From contig USIA01000013.1 in NCBI GenBank assembly GCA_900554535.1, positions 1-24,641 of the forward strand: a stretch of 24,641 nucleotides of DNA. Reading direction: 5' to 3'. Within the stretch, counting starts at the first letter, position 1; each line of letters opens with the position of its first letter. This document shows, in pieces, positions 1-7,950 of this stretch. Source of the DNA: an uncultured Oscillospiraceae bacterium. Its GTDB lineage: Bacteria > Bacillota > Clostridia > Oscillospirales > Acutalibacteraceae. A program made the translations under genes and the position numbers. The notes under the pieces are model-generated. The model had not been told where the DNA came from and made no database searches. It saw only the letters and a program-made list of their open reading frames with translations.

Positions 1-332
1 GCAAGGATACCGGCCTGGATGCCCTGGAGTGGGCGCAGAAAGCCGTTGGTCTGGGGGCAGGGGAGATCCTCTTGACCAGTATGGACGAGGATGGCGTCAA
101 GCAGGGCTACGACCTGGCGCTGACCGCGGCGGTCAGCGAGCGCGTGAATGTGCCCGTCATCGCTTCTGGCGGCGCGGGCAAGCTGGAGCACTTTTATGAT
201 GCCTTTATCAAAGGGAAAGCCGATGCCGTGTTGGCCGCATCCCTGTTCCATTTTGGCGAGATTACGATTCCGCAGCTAAAGGAATACCTCGCCGGCCGTG
301 GCATACCGGTACGGCGGGCGGCCGCGCAGTAA
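1..332 (+). CDS. hisF: Imidazole glycerol phosphate synthase subunit HisF, C-terminal part
   Basis: This is the cyclase subunit of IGP synthase. It uses ammonia from HisH to convert PRFAR to imidazole glycerol phosphate and AICAR in cytoplasmic histidine synthesis. The reading frame enters from the left edge (first full codon at base 3), so only about the last 110 residues of a roughly 250-residue (beta/alpha)8 barrel are present. The visible part has the typical late barrel strands: EILLTSMDEDG (loop with the conserved aspartate), VPVIASGGAG (phosphate-binding glycine loop) and ADAVLAASLFHFGE (second phosphate-binding region), then a short tail. The gene ends at TAA and faces the ABC transporter convergently across about 110 bases in which I see no clear terminator. 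Identification is secure; the start and upstream operon are outside the window. Confidence 0.96.
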   Translation, partial: KDTGLDALEWAQKAVGLGAGEILLTSMDEDGVKQGYDLALTAAVSERVNVPVIASGGAGKLEHFYDAFIKGKADAVLAASLFHFGEITIPQLKEYLAGRGIPVRRAAAQ

Positions 333-443
333 TTTCCCCCACGCGGCAGGCACCCAATGCGTTCGGCACTTGGAGAGCGCCTCGCAGTTGGAAACAGGCG
401 TGCGAATTCCGAGTTTGCCCTGTCTGATTGTCAGCGGGACGCT

Positions 444-2189
444 TTAATCCTCCTCCAGTCCAGTGAATTGCATGGCGTAATATTTGGCGTATAGGCCACC
501 CTGGGCCAGCAGTTCCTTGTGTGTGCCGCGCTCCCGGATGCCGCTTGTGTCCAGCACAAGAATTTCATCGGCATTGCGCACGGTCGAGAGCCGGTGCGCG
601 ATGGTGATTGTCGTTCGTCCGTGCGCCAGCGCATCCAGGCTTTGCTGGATATACCGTTCGCTTTCGTTGTCCAGAGCACTGGTCGCTTCGTCCAGAATCA
701 GGATGGGCGGATCTTTCAGGAATACACGGGCAATGGCGATGCGTTGCTTTTGGCCTCCGGAAAGGCGCGCACCGCGCTCCCCGACAAAGGTTTCGTAGCC
801 ATCCGGCAGGCTCATGACAAAGTCGTGAATATTGGCCCGCTTGGCAGCCGCGACAATTTCCGCATCTGTAGCGCCCGGCTTGCCGTAAGCGATGTTATCG
901 CGCACAGTGCCCTCGAACAGGTAAACGTCCTGCTGGACAATGCCAATGGCGTTGCGCAGGCTCTGCTGCGTCAGCGTGCGTACGTCTTGTCCGTCCACGC
1001 AGACACTGCCGCTGTCCACATCGTAAAAGCGGGGAAGCAGGGAGCACAGCGTGGTTTTGCCGCCGCCGGAGGGGCCGACCAACGCTACCGAGCGGCCGGC
1101 CGGGATATGGATGTCCACATCTTCCAGCACATTGCCCTCTTTTTTGTCGTAGCAGAAAGTCACATGGTTGTAGTCGATGTTCCCCTTTACGTTCTGCAAA
1201 GCCTTGGCATCTGGTGCATCCAGGATGTCGGGCGTTGTCTCAATGATTTCTTCAAAGCGGCGAAATCCGGAGATGCCTTTTTGCAGCATCTCAGTGAACT
1301 CAATGAGCACCTCGATGGGGTTGATGAAGATGTTGATATACAGTGCATAGATTGCGAGGTCCGCGGCTTGTAGGGTGCCCTTTGCGATAAAGAATCCGCC
1401 TGCCACGAGTACAGCCAGAAACATCATGCCTTCAAAGAAGTTGTTGCCCGCGTGGAAAGCGCCCATGCGGTGGTAGTTGTTTTCTTTCGAGATCAGGAAC
1501 TGCTCGTTGCTGCGGCCGAATTTTTGCCGTTCAATCTCTTCGTTGGCAAAGGACTTCACCACGCGGATGCCTGCCAGACTGTCCTGCAAGCTCGCGTTGA
1601 CGCCGGCAATTTTGATGCGGTTGTCCATAAATGTGCGCTGCATCTTTTTGTTCTGATAAATGCTGAAAAACAGCATCACCAGAACGATCACCAACAGGAT
1701 CAACGTCAGCGGGACATTGACCATCATCAGCAGGACAAAGGAACCAATCAGCTTTACTAGGGAAATAAAGATGTTCTCGGGTCCGTGGTGGGCAAATTCC
1801 GAAATGTCAAACAGGTCCGACACCAGCCGGCTCATCATGGTGCCGGTGTTGTGGTTGTCATAATAGGAAAAAGAAAGCCGTTCATATTGATCGAACAGTT
1901 CCTGGCGCATCCGGCTTTCGATTTTCGCGCCCATGATATGTCCTTGTGCCGTAATGTAATACCGGCAAATGGTGCGGATGATATACATGCCCAGCAGGGC
2001 CAGCGCCATTGGCAGCAGGCTGCGCAGAATGACGCTCGCCTGTTGTGTAAACAGGGATTGGTTAAGAATATTGAGAATTTGCGGAAATGCCAGATCAACG
2101 GCACTGACCAGAAAGGCACAGAGCAGATCCATAAAAAAGACGCCCTTGTGCGGTTTATAGTACGAAATGAATTTTTTGACCAGATGCAT
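444..2189 (-). CDS. ABC exporter with fused membrane and ATPase domains (ABCB/MsbA type)
   Basis: A 581-residue half-transporter that would act as a dimer in the cytoplasmic membrane, exporting an unknown lipid, peptide or drug-like substrate. The first ~310 residues contain about six hydrophobic membrane segments. The nucleotide-binding domain follows, with Walker A GPSGGGKTT near residue 371, a Q-loop, signature LSGGQKQRIAIAR near 474, Walker B ILILDEATSALD, and the H-loop histidine in TIAHRLS. The start at 2189 is chosen because AAGGAAGGA precedes it at the right distance and the product begins MHLVKKFISYYKPH, the usual first helix. The frame stays open further upstream, but that part overlaps deoC on the other strand and has no family resemblance. 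Substrate cannot be read from the sequence. The gene stands alone, divergent from deoC. Confidence 0.93.
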   Translation of the reverse strand: MHLVKKFISYYKPHKGVFFMDLLCAFLVSAVDLAFPQILNILNQSLFTQQASVILRSLLPMALALLGMYIIRTICRYYITAQGHIMGAKIESRMRQELFDQYERLSFSYYDNHNTGTMMSRLVSDLFDISEFAHHGPENIFISLVKLIGSFVLLMMVNVPLTLILLVIVLVMLFFSIYQNKKMQRTFMDNRIKIAGVNASLQDSLAGIRVVKSFANEEIERQKFGRSNEQFLISKENNYHRMGAFHAGNNFFEGMMFLAVLVAGGFFIAKGTLQAADLAIYALYINIFINPIEVLIEFTEMLQKGISGFRRFEEIIETTPDILDAPDAKALQNVKGNIDYNHVTFCYDKKEGNVLEDVDIHIPAGRSVALVGPSGGGKTTLCSLLPRFYDVDSGSVCVDGQDVRTLTQQSLRNAIGIVQQDVYLFEGTVRDNIAYGKPGATDAEIVAAAKRANIHDFVMSLPDGYETFVGERGARLSGGQKQRIAIARVFLKDPPILILDEATSALDNESERYIQQSLDALAHGRTTITIAHRLSTVRNADEILVLDTSGIRERGTHKELLAQGGLYAKYYAMQFTGLEED

Positions 2190-2262
2190 GGAAATCCTTC
2201 CTTTCTCACAGGCTTTTAGTTTATCATAAAGTTCCTGGTTTGAAAAGCATGGATCTTTCGTC

Positions 2263-2291
2263 TGGAAAAAATCGGCCAGTTGTGCTATGAT
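2263..2291 (+). promoter_or_regulatory. Probable deoC promoter
   Basis: TGGAAA (2263-2268) and TATGAT (2286-2291) are 17 bases apart, an acceptable sigma-A promoter about 40 bases before the deoC start. The -10 element matches the consensus at five of six positions, while the -35 is weak (four of six). Confidence 0.6.
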
Positions 2292-2330
2292 ACAAGGAAT
2301 AAAAACGGAAATATCAGGAGGAAAAGGATC

Positions 2331-2996
2331 ATGGATCAAAAAAAGATTCTGGCGGCTGTAGACCACACGCTGCTGACCCAGACCGCAACCTGGGACGAGA
2401 TCAAGACGATCTGCGATGACGCCATTCATTACGGCACGGCTTCCGTCTGCATTCCGGCGTGTTTTGTGCGTCAGGCGAAGGCGTATGTGGGGGACCGGAT
2501 GCCCATCTGTACCGTTATTGGTTTTCCGAACGGCTATACGACCACAGCGGCCAAGGTGTTCGAGACACAGGACGCCTTGTTCAACGGCGCGGACGAGATC
2601 GACATGGTTATCAACATCGGCGCGGTGAAGGCCGGACTTTATGATAAGGTGCGTGCAGAAATTCAGGCTGTCAAAGCCGCCTGTGGCGCGCATATCTTGA
2701 AGGTAATTGTGGAAACTTGCCTGCTAAATGAGGTGGAAAAAGTCCGCATGTGCGAAATTGTCACCGAGGCTGGCGCAGATTTCATTAAGACGTCGACCGG
2801 TTTTTCAACTGCGGGGGCGACCTTTGAGGATGTCGCGCTGTTTAAGGCGCACGTGGGTCCTAATGTCCGCATCAAAGCGGCGGGCGGCATCGCGAGCCTT
2901 GCGGATGCGGCAAAGTTCCTGGAGCTTGGCGCATCGCGTCTGGGCACGAGCCGCATTGTGAAGCTGATTAAAAATGAGGAGGCATCCGGATATTAA
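2331..2996 (+). CDS. deoC: Deoxyribose-phosphate aldolase
   Basis: A 221-residue class I aldolase that cleaves 2-deoxyribose 5-phosphate to glyceraldehyde 3-phosphate and acetaldehyde in deoxynucleoside catabolism. The size equals the short DeoC subfamily. Seen in the sequence: VDHTLL near the N-terminus, VCIPACFV, TVIGFPNGY, EIDMVINIGA, LKVIVETCLL (with the lysine that assists catalysis), and FIKTSTGFS, whose lysine forms the Schiff base. RIKAAGGI and LGTSRIVKL follow and bind phosphate. The ATG at 2331 has AGGAGGA eight or more bases upstream, and the frame upstream of it is promoter sequence. No other deo genes are adjacent, so it appears monocistronic. Confidence 0.97.
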   Translation: MDQKKILAAVDHTLLTQTATWDEIKTICDDAIHYGTASVCIPACFVRQAKAYVGDRMPICTVIGFPNGYTTTAAKVFETQDALFNGADEIDMVINIGAVKAGLYDKVRAEIQAVKAACGAHILKVIVETCLLNEVEKVRMCEIVTEAGADFIKTSTGFSTAGATFEDVALFKAHVGPNVRIKAAGGIASLADAAKFLELGASRLGTSRIVKLIKNEEASGY

Positions 2997-3101
2997 AAAT
3001 TCGCTCATGCTGGCGGTACGCCTAATTTGGCATGAAAACGCAGGCGGCAAAGCGTGGCAAAATTCAAAACAAAAATCATGCTGAAATCTTGCAAAAACCC
3101 C

Positions 3102-3130
3102 TTGACAAAATCTGCGCTGTGTGCAATAAT
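3102..3130 (+). promoter_or_regulatory. tRNA-Ala promoter
   Basis: A perfect -35 TTGACA (3102-3107), a 17-base spacer and AATAAT (3125-3130), ending 29 bases before the tRNA. This is a strong sigma-A promoter of the kind expected for stable RNA genes. Confidence 0.85.
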
Positions 3131-3159
3131 AATATGCGTTGCTCCACTGCACACCATAT

Positions 3160-3235
3160 GGGCCTGTAGCTCAGCTGGGAGAGCGTTCGGTTCGCATCCG
3201 AGAGGTCAAGGGTTCAAATCCCTCCAGGTCCACCA
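3160..3235 (+). tRNA. tRNA-Ala (anticodon CGC)
   Basis: A 76-nt cloverleaf including the encoded CCA end. The acceptor stem GGGCCTG pairs with CAGGTCC and contains G3:U70, the main alanine identity pair. The D stem is GCTC/GAGC. The anticodon stem is TTCGG/CCGAG around loop TTCGCAT, giving anticodon CGC, which reads GCG. The T arm has loop TTCAAAT with four good pairs and one A-C mismatch at its base. It has its own promoter and a strong terminator immediately after the CCA, so it is a single-gene transcript. Confidence 0.95.
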
Positions 3236-3236
3236 A

Positions 3237-3287
3237 AAATGCTGCAATTTTGATACAAAATGGGTATCAAAATTGCAGCATTTTTTT
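3237..3287 (+). terminator. Rho-independent terminator of tRNA-Ala
   Basis: A perfect 20-bp inverted repeat (3237-3256 with 3264-3283) around a 7-base loop, ending in a run of T. The outer pairs are A:T, so it could also work on the opposite strand. Confidence 0.93.
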
Positions 3288-3353
3288 AATTCTTATCAAG
3301 AACAGTTAAAAATCAAAAAAACATTTGAACTCCTTTAGAATTTGGAATATGTA

Positions 3354-3402
3354 TTGCTTTTGTCCGCACAATTGTGTATAGTGGAGAAGAAAAGGAATAC
3401 AC
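3354..3402 (+). promoter_or_regulatory. relBE promoter and possible operator
   Basis: TTGCTT (3354-3359), a 17-base spacer and TATAGT (3377-3382) form a promoter. GTGTAT (3374-3379), overlapping the -10, is repeated in inverted form as ATACAC at 3397-3402. This is a plausible binding site for the autoregulating RelB antitoxin. The repressor role is inferred from the family. Confidence 0.55.
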
Positions 3403-3425
3403 TGATCCTGAAAGGAGTCTTCGAT

Positions 3426-3740
3426 ATGGCAAAGTCGGCAAATTTGTACGCGCGCATCGAGCCGGAAGTAAAGGAGCAGGCGGAAGCCATCCTGAACGCC
3501 CTGGGCATCTCGGCTTCCAATGCCATCACTATGTTCTATAAGCAGGTCATCCTGCAGCGGGGCCTGCCCTTCGAGGTGAAACTGCCGGAGCATCCTCTGG
3601 ACATCAGCCGCATGACAGCCGAGCAGCTTGACGCTGAACTGGAAAAGGGCTATGCCCAGATCAAAGCCGGTCAAACCATCTCGGCAAAACAGGCATTCGA
3701 CGAACTCCGGAGAGAGCTGGACGTATGCGCTACGAGGTGA
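3426..3740 (+). CDS. RelB/DinJ-family antitoxin
   Basis: A 104-residue antitoxin. The N-terminal half is the ribbon-helix-helix DNA-binding and dimerisation region of the DinJ family (ANLYARIEPEVKEQAEAIL, then ALGISASNAITMFYKQVI). The C-terminal half would wrap and neutralise the RelE toxin. The ATG at 3426 follows AAAGGAG at a good distance. The gene overlaps the toxin start by 16 bases, the usual coupling in this family. The antitoxin is intact although the partner toxin is frameshifted, so it may now be an orphan repressor. Confidence 0.9.
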   Translation: MAKSANLYARIEPEVKEQAEAILNALGISASNAITMFYKQVILQRGLPFEVKLPEHPLDISRMTAEQLDAELEKGYAQIKAGQTISAKQAFDELRRELDVCATR

Positions 3741-4071
3741 CTTTGACCCCGGAAGCAAAACGTGACCTGCGGGAGATTTACCGCTATACTGCGGTGGACT
3801 TGCAGTCGCAACAGAACGCAAACGGTCAGCTGGATCAGCTGGAGGAGAACATCCTCAAGCTGGATGGGATGCCGGAGCGGTTTCGGGTCTACGACCGGGA
3901 GCCTTGGCGCAGCCGGAATATGCGAGTGATGCCGGTGGACAATTACTTGCTGTTCTATGTTCCAGACAACCAGGAAAAACCATCACGGTGATCCGTGTCC
4001 TATACGGCGCACGGGATATGGACGCCGAGTTTGGAAAGCTGGAAAGTAACTGCCGCAATCTGAAGGAGTAA
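3725..4071 (+). pseudogene. RelE/ParE-family toxin, frameshifted near the C-terminus
   Basis: The product begins MRYEVTLTPEAKRDLREIYRY and continues through REPWRSRNMRVMPVDNYLLFYV, the conserved core of RelE-type mRNA interferases. The frame stops at 3989-3991, after 88 residues. The missing end is present one frame over: from about 3976 it reads KTITVIRVLYGARDMDAEF and runs to TAA at 4069-4071. The shift falls in an A5 run (3975-3979), and one extra A would restore a full ~115-residue toxin. The lost end carries the last beta strand with the conserved RVLYGARD stretch, so the short form is probably inactive. A sequencing or assembly error at the homopolymer is the main alternative. Confidence 0.85.
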
Positions 4072-4073
4072 AT

Positions 4074-4695
4074 ATGGAGCTTGTGCCAATTAATTTGTCA
4101 AAGTGGTCACGCAAATGGTACTTTGACCACTATCTCAAGGATGTACCATGCACATACAGCATGACTGTCAAATTGGATATCACAAGCATCAAAGGTCAAA
4201 ACCGCAAATTATTTCTCACCATGCTGTATTATCTCACTGTTTTTGTAAATCGTCATACGGAATTCCGAACCGCATTCCGTCAAAACGGCGAACTAGGTAT
4301 ATACGGTCATATATGGTTCCCTGTTATACCGTGTTCCATAGAACGACAGAATCATTTTCAAATATTTGGACGGCGTTTTCCGATGATTATGCGATATTCC
4401 TTCAAAACTATGAGGAAGACATTGAGAAGTACGGAAACGTGAAGTCGTTTATGGCGTAACCGGGGCTGCCGGCGAACAGTTTACTGTTTGGATGATGCCT
4501 TGGTCAACTTTCGACGGCTTTAATCTAAACACCGTAGATTATAGGCATCTTCTCCCAATTTTTACGATTGGAAAATACTACGAAGAAAATGGAAGATTTC
4601 ATATCCTGCTTGCTGTGCAGGTGCATCATGCCGTTTGCGATGGTTACCACACTTGCCGCTTCATCAATGAGTTGCAGAAACTCATCAATAGATAA
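4074..4695 (+). pseudogene. Type A chloramphenicol O-acetyltransferase, remnant with two frameshifts
   Basis: The three forward frames together spell a CatA-like enzyme, which acetylates chloramphenicol using acetyl-CoA. The first part starts at ATG 4074 (INLSKWSRKWYFDHYL, then HTEFRTAFRQNGELGIYG). Around 4300 the match moves to another frame (MVPCYTVFHRTTESFSNIW to NYEEDIEKYGNVKSFMA). A second shift near 4457 moves it to the third frame (EQFTVWMMPWSTFDGFNLN, then LAVQVHHAVCDGYH). The catalytic histidine motif HHxxxDG is intact at about 4624-4644. Overall length is close to the normal ~210 residues, so the damage is by small indels rather than deletion. The start lies only two bases after the toxin reading frame ends. 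No resistance is expected from the sequence as given. Confidence 0.85.
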
Positions 4696-4944
4696 ACAAA
4701 ACTGGATTTCCATGACTATGAAATACCCGAAGAATATAAAGGGTATCCTCCGTATATCGCTCATCCTCATTATTAGACTATCAAAACAGATGCGAGCAAT
4801 GAATGAACCCCTAACGCCAAAGGGGTTCCACAATTAGGGCCATTTGCCAAGATTAGAAAGTAGCTTCTTTGAGAAAGAAAGCTTTCTTTTTATACTGGCC
4901 GGGCACTGTAAAATGCGGATGCTAAGACAGCATTTTTGAAATTG
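4696..4944. other. Non-coding strip with several hairpins
   Basis: I see no convincing gene here. A 25-codon open stretch at about 4700-4776 is not recognisable. Three hairpins follow: GAACCCCT/AGGGGTTC (4805-4812 with 4821-4828, perfect 8 bp); AGCTTCTTT/AAAGAAAGCT (4862-4870 with 4874-4883), followed by TTCTTTTT; and AAAATGC/GCATTTT (4910-4916 with 4930-4936). The last two resemble weak rho-independent terminators for rightward transcripts. Confidence 0.5.
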
Positions 4945-4990
4945 AAAAACCGCACGGACAGCCTTCTTCGGGATGATCCGTGCGGTTTTT
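4945..4990. terminator. Bidirectional terminator
   Basis: A perfect 14-bp stem (4945-4958 with 4977-4990), with five A on the left and five T on the right. It can stop rightward transcripts from the CAT region and leftward transcripts from the manganese catalase gene. Confidence 0.88.
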
Positions 4991-5026
4991 CGATGCCAGA
5001 CATATTCAGGGATACACGTTCTGCTG

Positions 5027-5726
5027 CTAGATCTTGAATTCCGAGGGTTTTGCCTTCGCGGGGTCAAAGTTTTGGCCGCCCGGATGGGATAGATCAAAAT
5101 AAATTCTCGCGTTTTTCGTCGTGCCCCAATCCTCCTGAGACCCGGAATCTTGAATCCGGTTAAAGGCTTCTCGGAACATCGTGTTGTGGGCCTCTTCCCG
5201 GTTGAGCAGAAAGTCGATGGTCTCCCGAACGCCCTTGTCATCAATTTGGCGGTAAAGATTTTGATAGACCACTTTGGCGCGCTGTTCAGCCGCGATATCA
5301 GAAAGAATATCCGCTGCGGCGTCGCCTGTTTCATTGACATAGGCGGCGGGCCCGAGGTATCCGCAGGGCACGACGAAAGTGTTCCGGGGGTTAGCCGCTG
5401 GCGTTCGCCAGCATCGGCGTCAATCCAGTCAACACATGCGCCTCCACATTGCCGACGGTAGCGTCCTTGGCATCCAGGTGGTGTCCGTTGAGCATATTGA
5501 CCGTGCCCGCGACCATTTCCAGGTGGCAAAGTTCCTCAGCTGCAACGTCCAGAAAGAGGTCCTTAATTTCCGGGTCCTGAATGCGCATACTTTGAGCGAG
5601 GTATTGCATTGCACTTTTTAGCTCGCCCTGCGGACCACCCAGCTGTTCCTGGAGTAGGGCAGCATAGTTGGGATTCGGATGGTCCACTTTGATCGGATGC
5701 AAATACGTTTTTTCGTGTTTAAACAT
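5027..5726 (-). pseudogene. Manganese catalase family protein, interrupted in the middle
   Basis: A di-manganese catalase of the short Clostridia type, which would split hydrogen peroxide. The first half starts at ATG 5726 after AAGGAGGGA and gives MFKHEKTYLHPIKVDHPNPN, then EQLGGPQGELKSAM and AAEELCHLEM (metal ligands E and ExxH). It stops at ANASG (about 5391). The second half resumes in another frame with GYLGPAAYVNETGD, SDIAAEQRAKVVYQNLY and NREEAHNTMF, which supplies the second ligand set. Between ANASG and AAYVNETGD there are clearly more bases than I recall for this family, around 34 extra, which would explain the shift; this comparison is from memory. The enzyme is probably not made as one chain. 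Confidence 0.85.
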
Positions 5727-5967
5727 ATGCGTCCCTCCTTTGCCCGTATTTTTTCCGGATTTAGAAGTCCTATACAGGGCATAGGGGAGACGGAATAAAA
5801 CCGTGGTGCTTTTTGGCATTTCAGAATACCCGGCTTTTGGCGGCCTATCCAATTTCCATCACAAGTGATGTGTCAGAAGCAGAGCTCAGCCTGTTTATAG
5901 ACCCCCAGGACGAAGAACGATATCTGAATATCTGTAGAGGAGACCTTAGATATTTGATTATGCGTCG

Positions 5968-7839
5968 TTAGCTATGCGTGTCAAAATTCAAATTCCACTG
6001 TGGATAAAAACTCTGAAACTGCGACTTCAAAAACGACAATTCGGTCTCATTGAACGCCCTGCTACGTAGATAAACAGATGCCGTCACACCGCCTTCAAGT
6101 GAGAAGGATGCCTTTTTTGTGTAAAGCGCAGAGATCGGACTGTTCTCTAGAATGTCCTGCGCTAGTACCCCCACAACGCGGCTGTCTTCCGGTGGCGCCG
6201 GATACTGGATGGGATCGCTGACGATCACGATATCAGCGGACAAAAACTCCATCGGGAACCCGTCGCGCAAGTCGATTTCCTTGGAACGAAATAGGCTCGG
6301 AACCGATTCAAACGTATCGGGAGCGTGGACATTTTGCAAGATGGAATAGTTTAATCGGAACGATGCAGAGAGCATATAGCTTTTCGCCCCGCCTTCCTGT
6401 TCAGAAAGCGTGTTGACGTAGTCCCCCAGCGCGGTAAGTTGTGGGATGTCCGTGCGTTGCAGCGGCAAAAAGCGTTGGCTGCCGATAAATGGCGCCGAAG
6501 GGGCGCTGTGCAGCGCAGGGACATAGGCAAACAGAAAATTTAACGCCGTGCAGCAGCACACTGCAGCACTGGCAGTCCGCCGCCCGAGGACCTTCCAGTC
6601 CGAAACGCAGCCGAGCAGATGCGCCTGCATCAGCAGCAACGGCAGCAGCGTTATGTAGTAGTGATGCGGCCCCATGCTTTGCACCCGAAATAAAAGAAAA
6701 GCCGGTAAAAGGCCCGCACAAAGCATCCCCGCGGAAAATGCAAAGCGTCGCCGTTTGAAAGCAAGAACCAGATCCAGCAGGCAGATGACTACAAACAAAA
6801 GGCCAAAATACTGCAACAATAGCGTGAAATTGTGCAGCGTGTTCCCCGTCTGGTACGCCTTGTACTGCTCGGCATAAGAGGTAGAAACCACGCGAATTAA
6901 AAATTTCCAAACGCAAAGCAGAATGCCGATCATTATAGCCCCACTCAAAAGCAGGTTTTTGAAAAATGCAAGGCCTTCTTTGCGCTTGGCCTGCCGGCAT
7001 GCAAGAGAGAGCAGCGCGTACAAAAGCTCCCCACACAAAAAACCTACTGCCGCATAGCAGAAGTACCGCCGCCCCAGCATTGTCGCAACCAGTGCCAAAG
7101 CTAAAACGATACACCGCTGTGGTGTAAAGCGGAACACAGCCTGCCCACTTCCCACCAAAAAGGCGATAGAGAGCGTTAAAAGTGAGAAACTATCCAGATA
7201 TCCTGCTAGCGCCGGATACAGCAGCACCGGAGAGAATGCCGACAGCCCAAATAAAATGGGCAGCGGCACCTTTTTGGCGCACACCGTGCGCGCCGCCACC
7301 GCCAGCGTGAACGCTGCCGGCAGTAAAAACAGGTTAACAATCAGCAAAATATGTGTGATGTGCGCGGTCCCAAATATGCGCGTCGGCAGCGCCAGCACCA
7401 GCGGAATGAGGAGATTATAGTCGTAATTCAGGATAGAGCCATACACTTGCTTCAAAAAGTAACCCGGCTGTGTGAACAATTTCTGGGATGCCTCTACCGT
7501 CTTTTGCCAATAGTCGGCCTGGTCCCAGTAATAGATCGTGTGCTGGTTTGCCATCTCAACGGCAAAGAACACTTCAATTACCGCGACCAAAAGCAAACAC
7601 CCCAAAAGCGCACGCTTGCCGCACGTACGCAGCGCCAGAAACCCGCCGGCCAGGTGCATCGAAAGTCCCCATAGCCCATACAGCGCAAAAAGGACTGTCA
7701 CCCCCGCGGCACAGCCTGTAAAGAACGAAAGCCGAAGCAGATGACCTGCGCCGGTTATAAGCACGCCGGCCAGAAAGAGTAGCCCATACAACGCTGCCGG
7801 GTAGCTTGCCAAATGTTTTCGCATAGATTGCAGTTGCAT
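5968..7839 (-). CDS. Multi-pass membrane protein, GT-C/GT39-like glycosyltransferase
   Basis: A 623-residue protein with roughly ten to twelve hydrophobic segments in the first ~430 residues and a soluble C-terminal part. The layout matches GT-C fold glycosyltransferases (ArnT/PMT/DUF2029 type) that move sugars from lipid-phosphate carriers on the outer face of the membrane. The first external loop has an acidic, aromatic stretch (YYWDQADYWQK), where GT-C enzymes keep their catalytic acidic residue. The start at 7839 follows GGAGGAGA. The gene stands alone on the minus strand. No acceptor or sugar can be named. Confidence in the membrane protein is high and in the exact family moderate. Confidence 0.72.
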   Translation of the reverse strand: MQLQSMRKHLASYPAALYGLLFLAGVLITGAGHLLRLSFFTGCAAGVTVLFALYGLWGLSMHLAGGFLALRTCGKRALLGCLLLVAVIEVFFAVEMANQHTIYYWDQADYWQKTVEASQKLFTQPGYFLKQVYGSILNYDYNLLIPLVLALPTRIFGTAHITHILLIVNLFLLPAAFTLAVAARTVCAKKVPLPILFGLSAFSPVLLYPALAGYLDSFSLLTLSIAFLVGSGQAVFRFTPQRCIVLALALVATMLGRRYFCYAAVGFLCGELLYALLSLACRQAKRKEGLAFFKNLLLSGAIMIGILLCVWKFLIRVVSTSYAEQYKAYQTGNTLHNFTLLLQYFGLLFVVICLLDLVLAFKRRRFAFSAGMLCAGLLPAFLLFRVQSMGPHHYYITLLPLLLMQAHLLGCVSDWKVLGRRTASAAVCCCTALNFLFAYVPALHSAPSAPFIGSQRFLPLQRTDIPQLTALGDYVNTLSEQEGGAKSYMLSASFRLNYSILQNVHAPDTFESVPSLFRSKEIDLRDGFPMEFLSADIVIVSDPIQYPAPPEDSRVVGVLAQDILENSPISALYTKKASFSLEGGVTASVYLRSRAFNETELSFLKSQFQSFYPQWNLNFDTHS

Positions 7840-7941
7840 CCAAATCTCCTCCCAAACGCAGGGATGACAAGCGGCTGCGAAATGATTCGCTTTTTTGGAC
7901 GCCAGATCATCCGAACTTTTTGTGCCGCATTTTTATATCAT

Positions 7942-7950
7942 ATTATATCA
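7942..7950 (-). promoter_or_regulatory. Possible extended -10 promoter of the membrane glycosyltransferase gene
   Basis: On the minus strand TGATATAAT gives a perfect extended -10 element about 100 bases upstream of the start codon. I see no good -35, which such promoters can lack. Confidence 0.4.

Noticed and set aside
519..1373. 284-codon plus-strand frame opposite the ABC transporter
   Set aside because: It lies wholly antisense to a gene with clear motifs, and the product shows no domain.
2190..2693. Long N-terminal extension of the ABC transporter frame on the minus strand
   Set aside because: It is antisense to the real deoC gene, has no family similarity, and a good ribosome site marks the start at 2189.
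5764..5970. Open plus-strand stretch ending in ERYLNICRGDLRYLIMRR
   Set aside because: It has no ATG or ribosome site and no recognisable family; it may be a remnant, but chance is as likely.
6401..7114. Minus-strand frame of 237 codons inside the glycosyltransferase-like gene
   Set aside because: It is an out-of-frame copy of a GC-rich coding region with low-complexity Ala/Cys/Phe content and no ribosome site.
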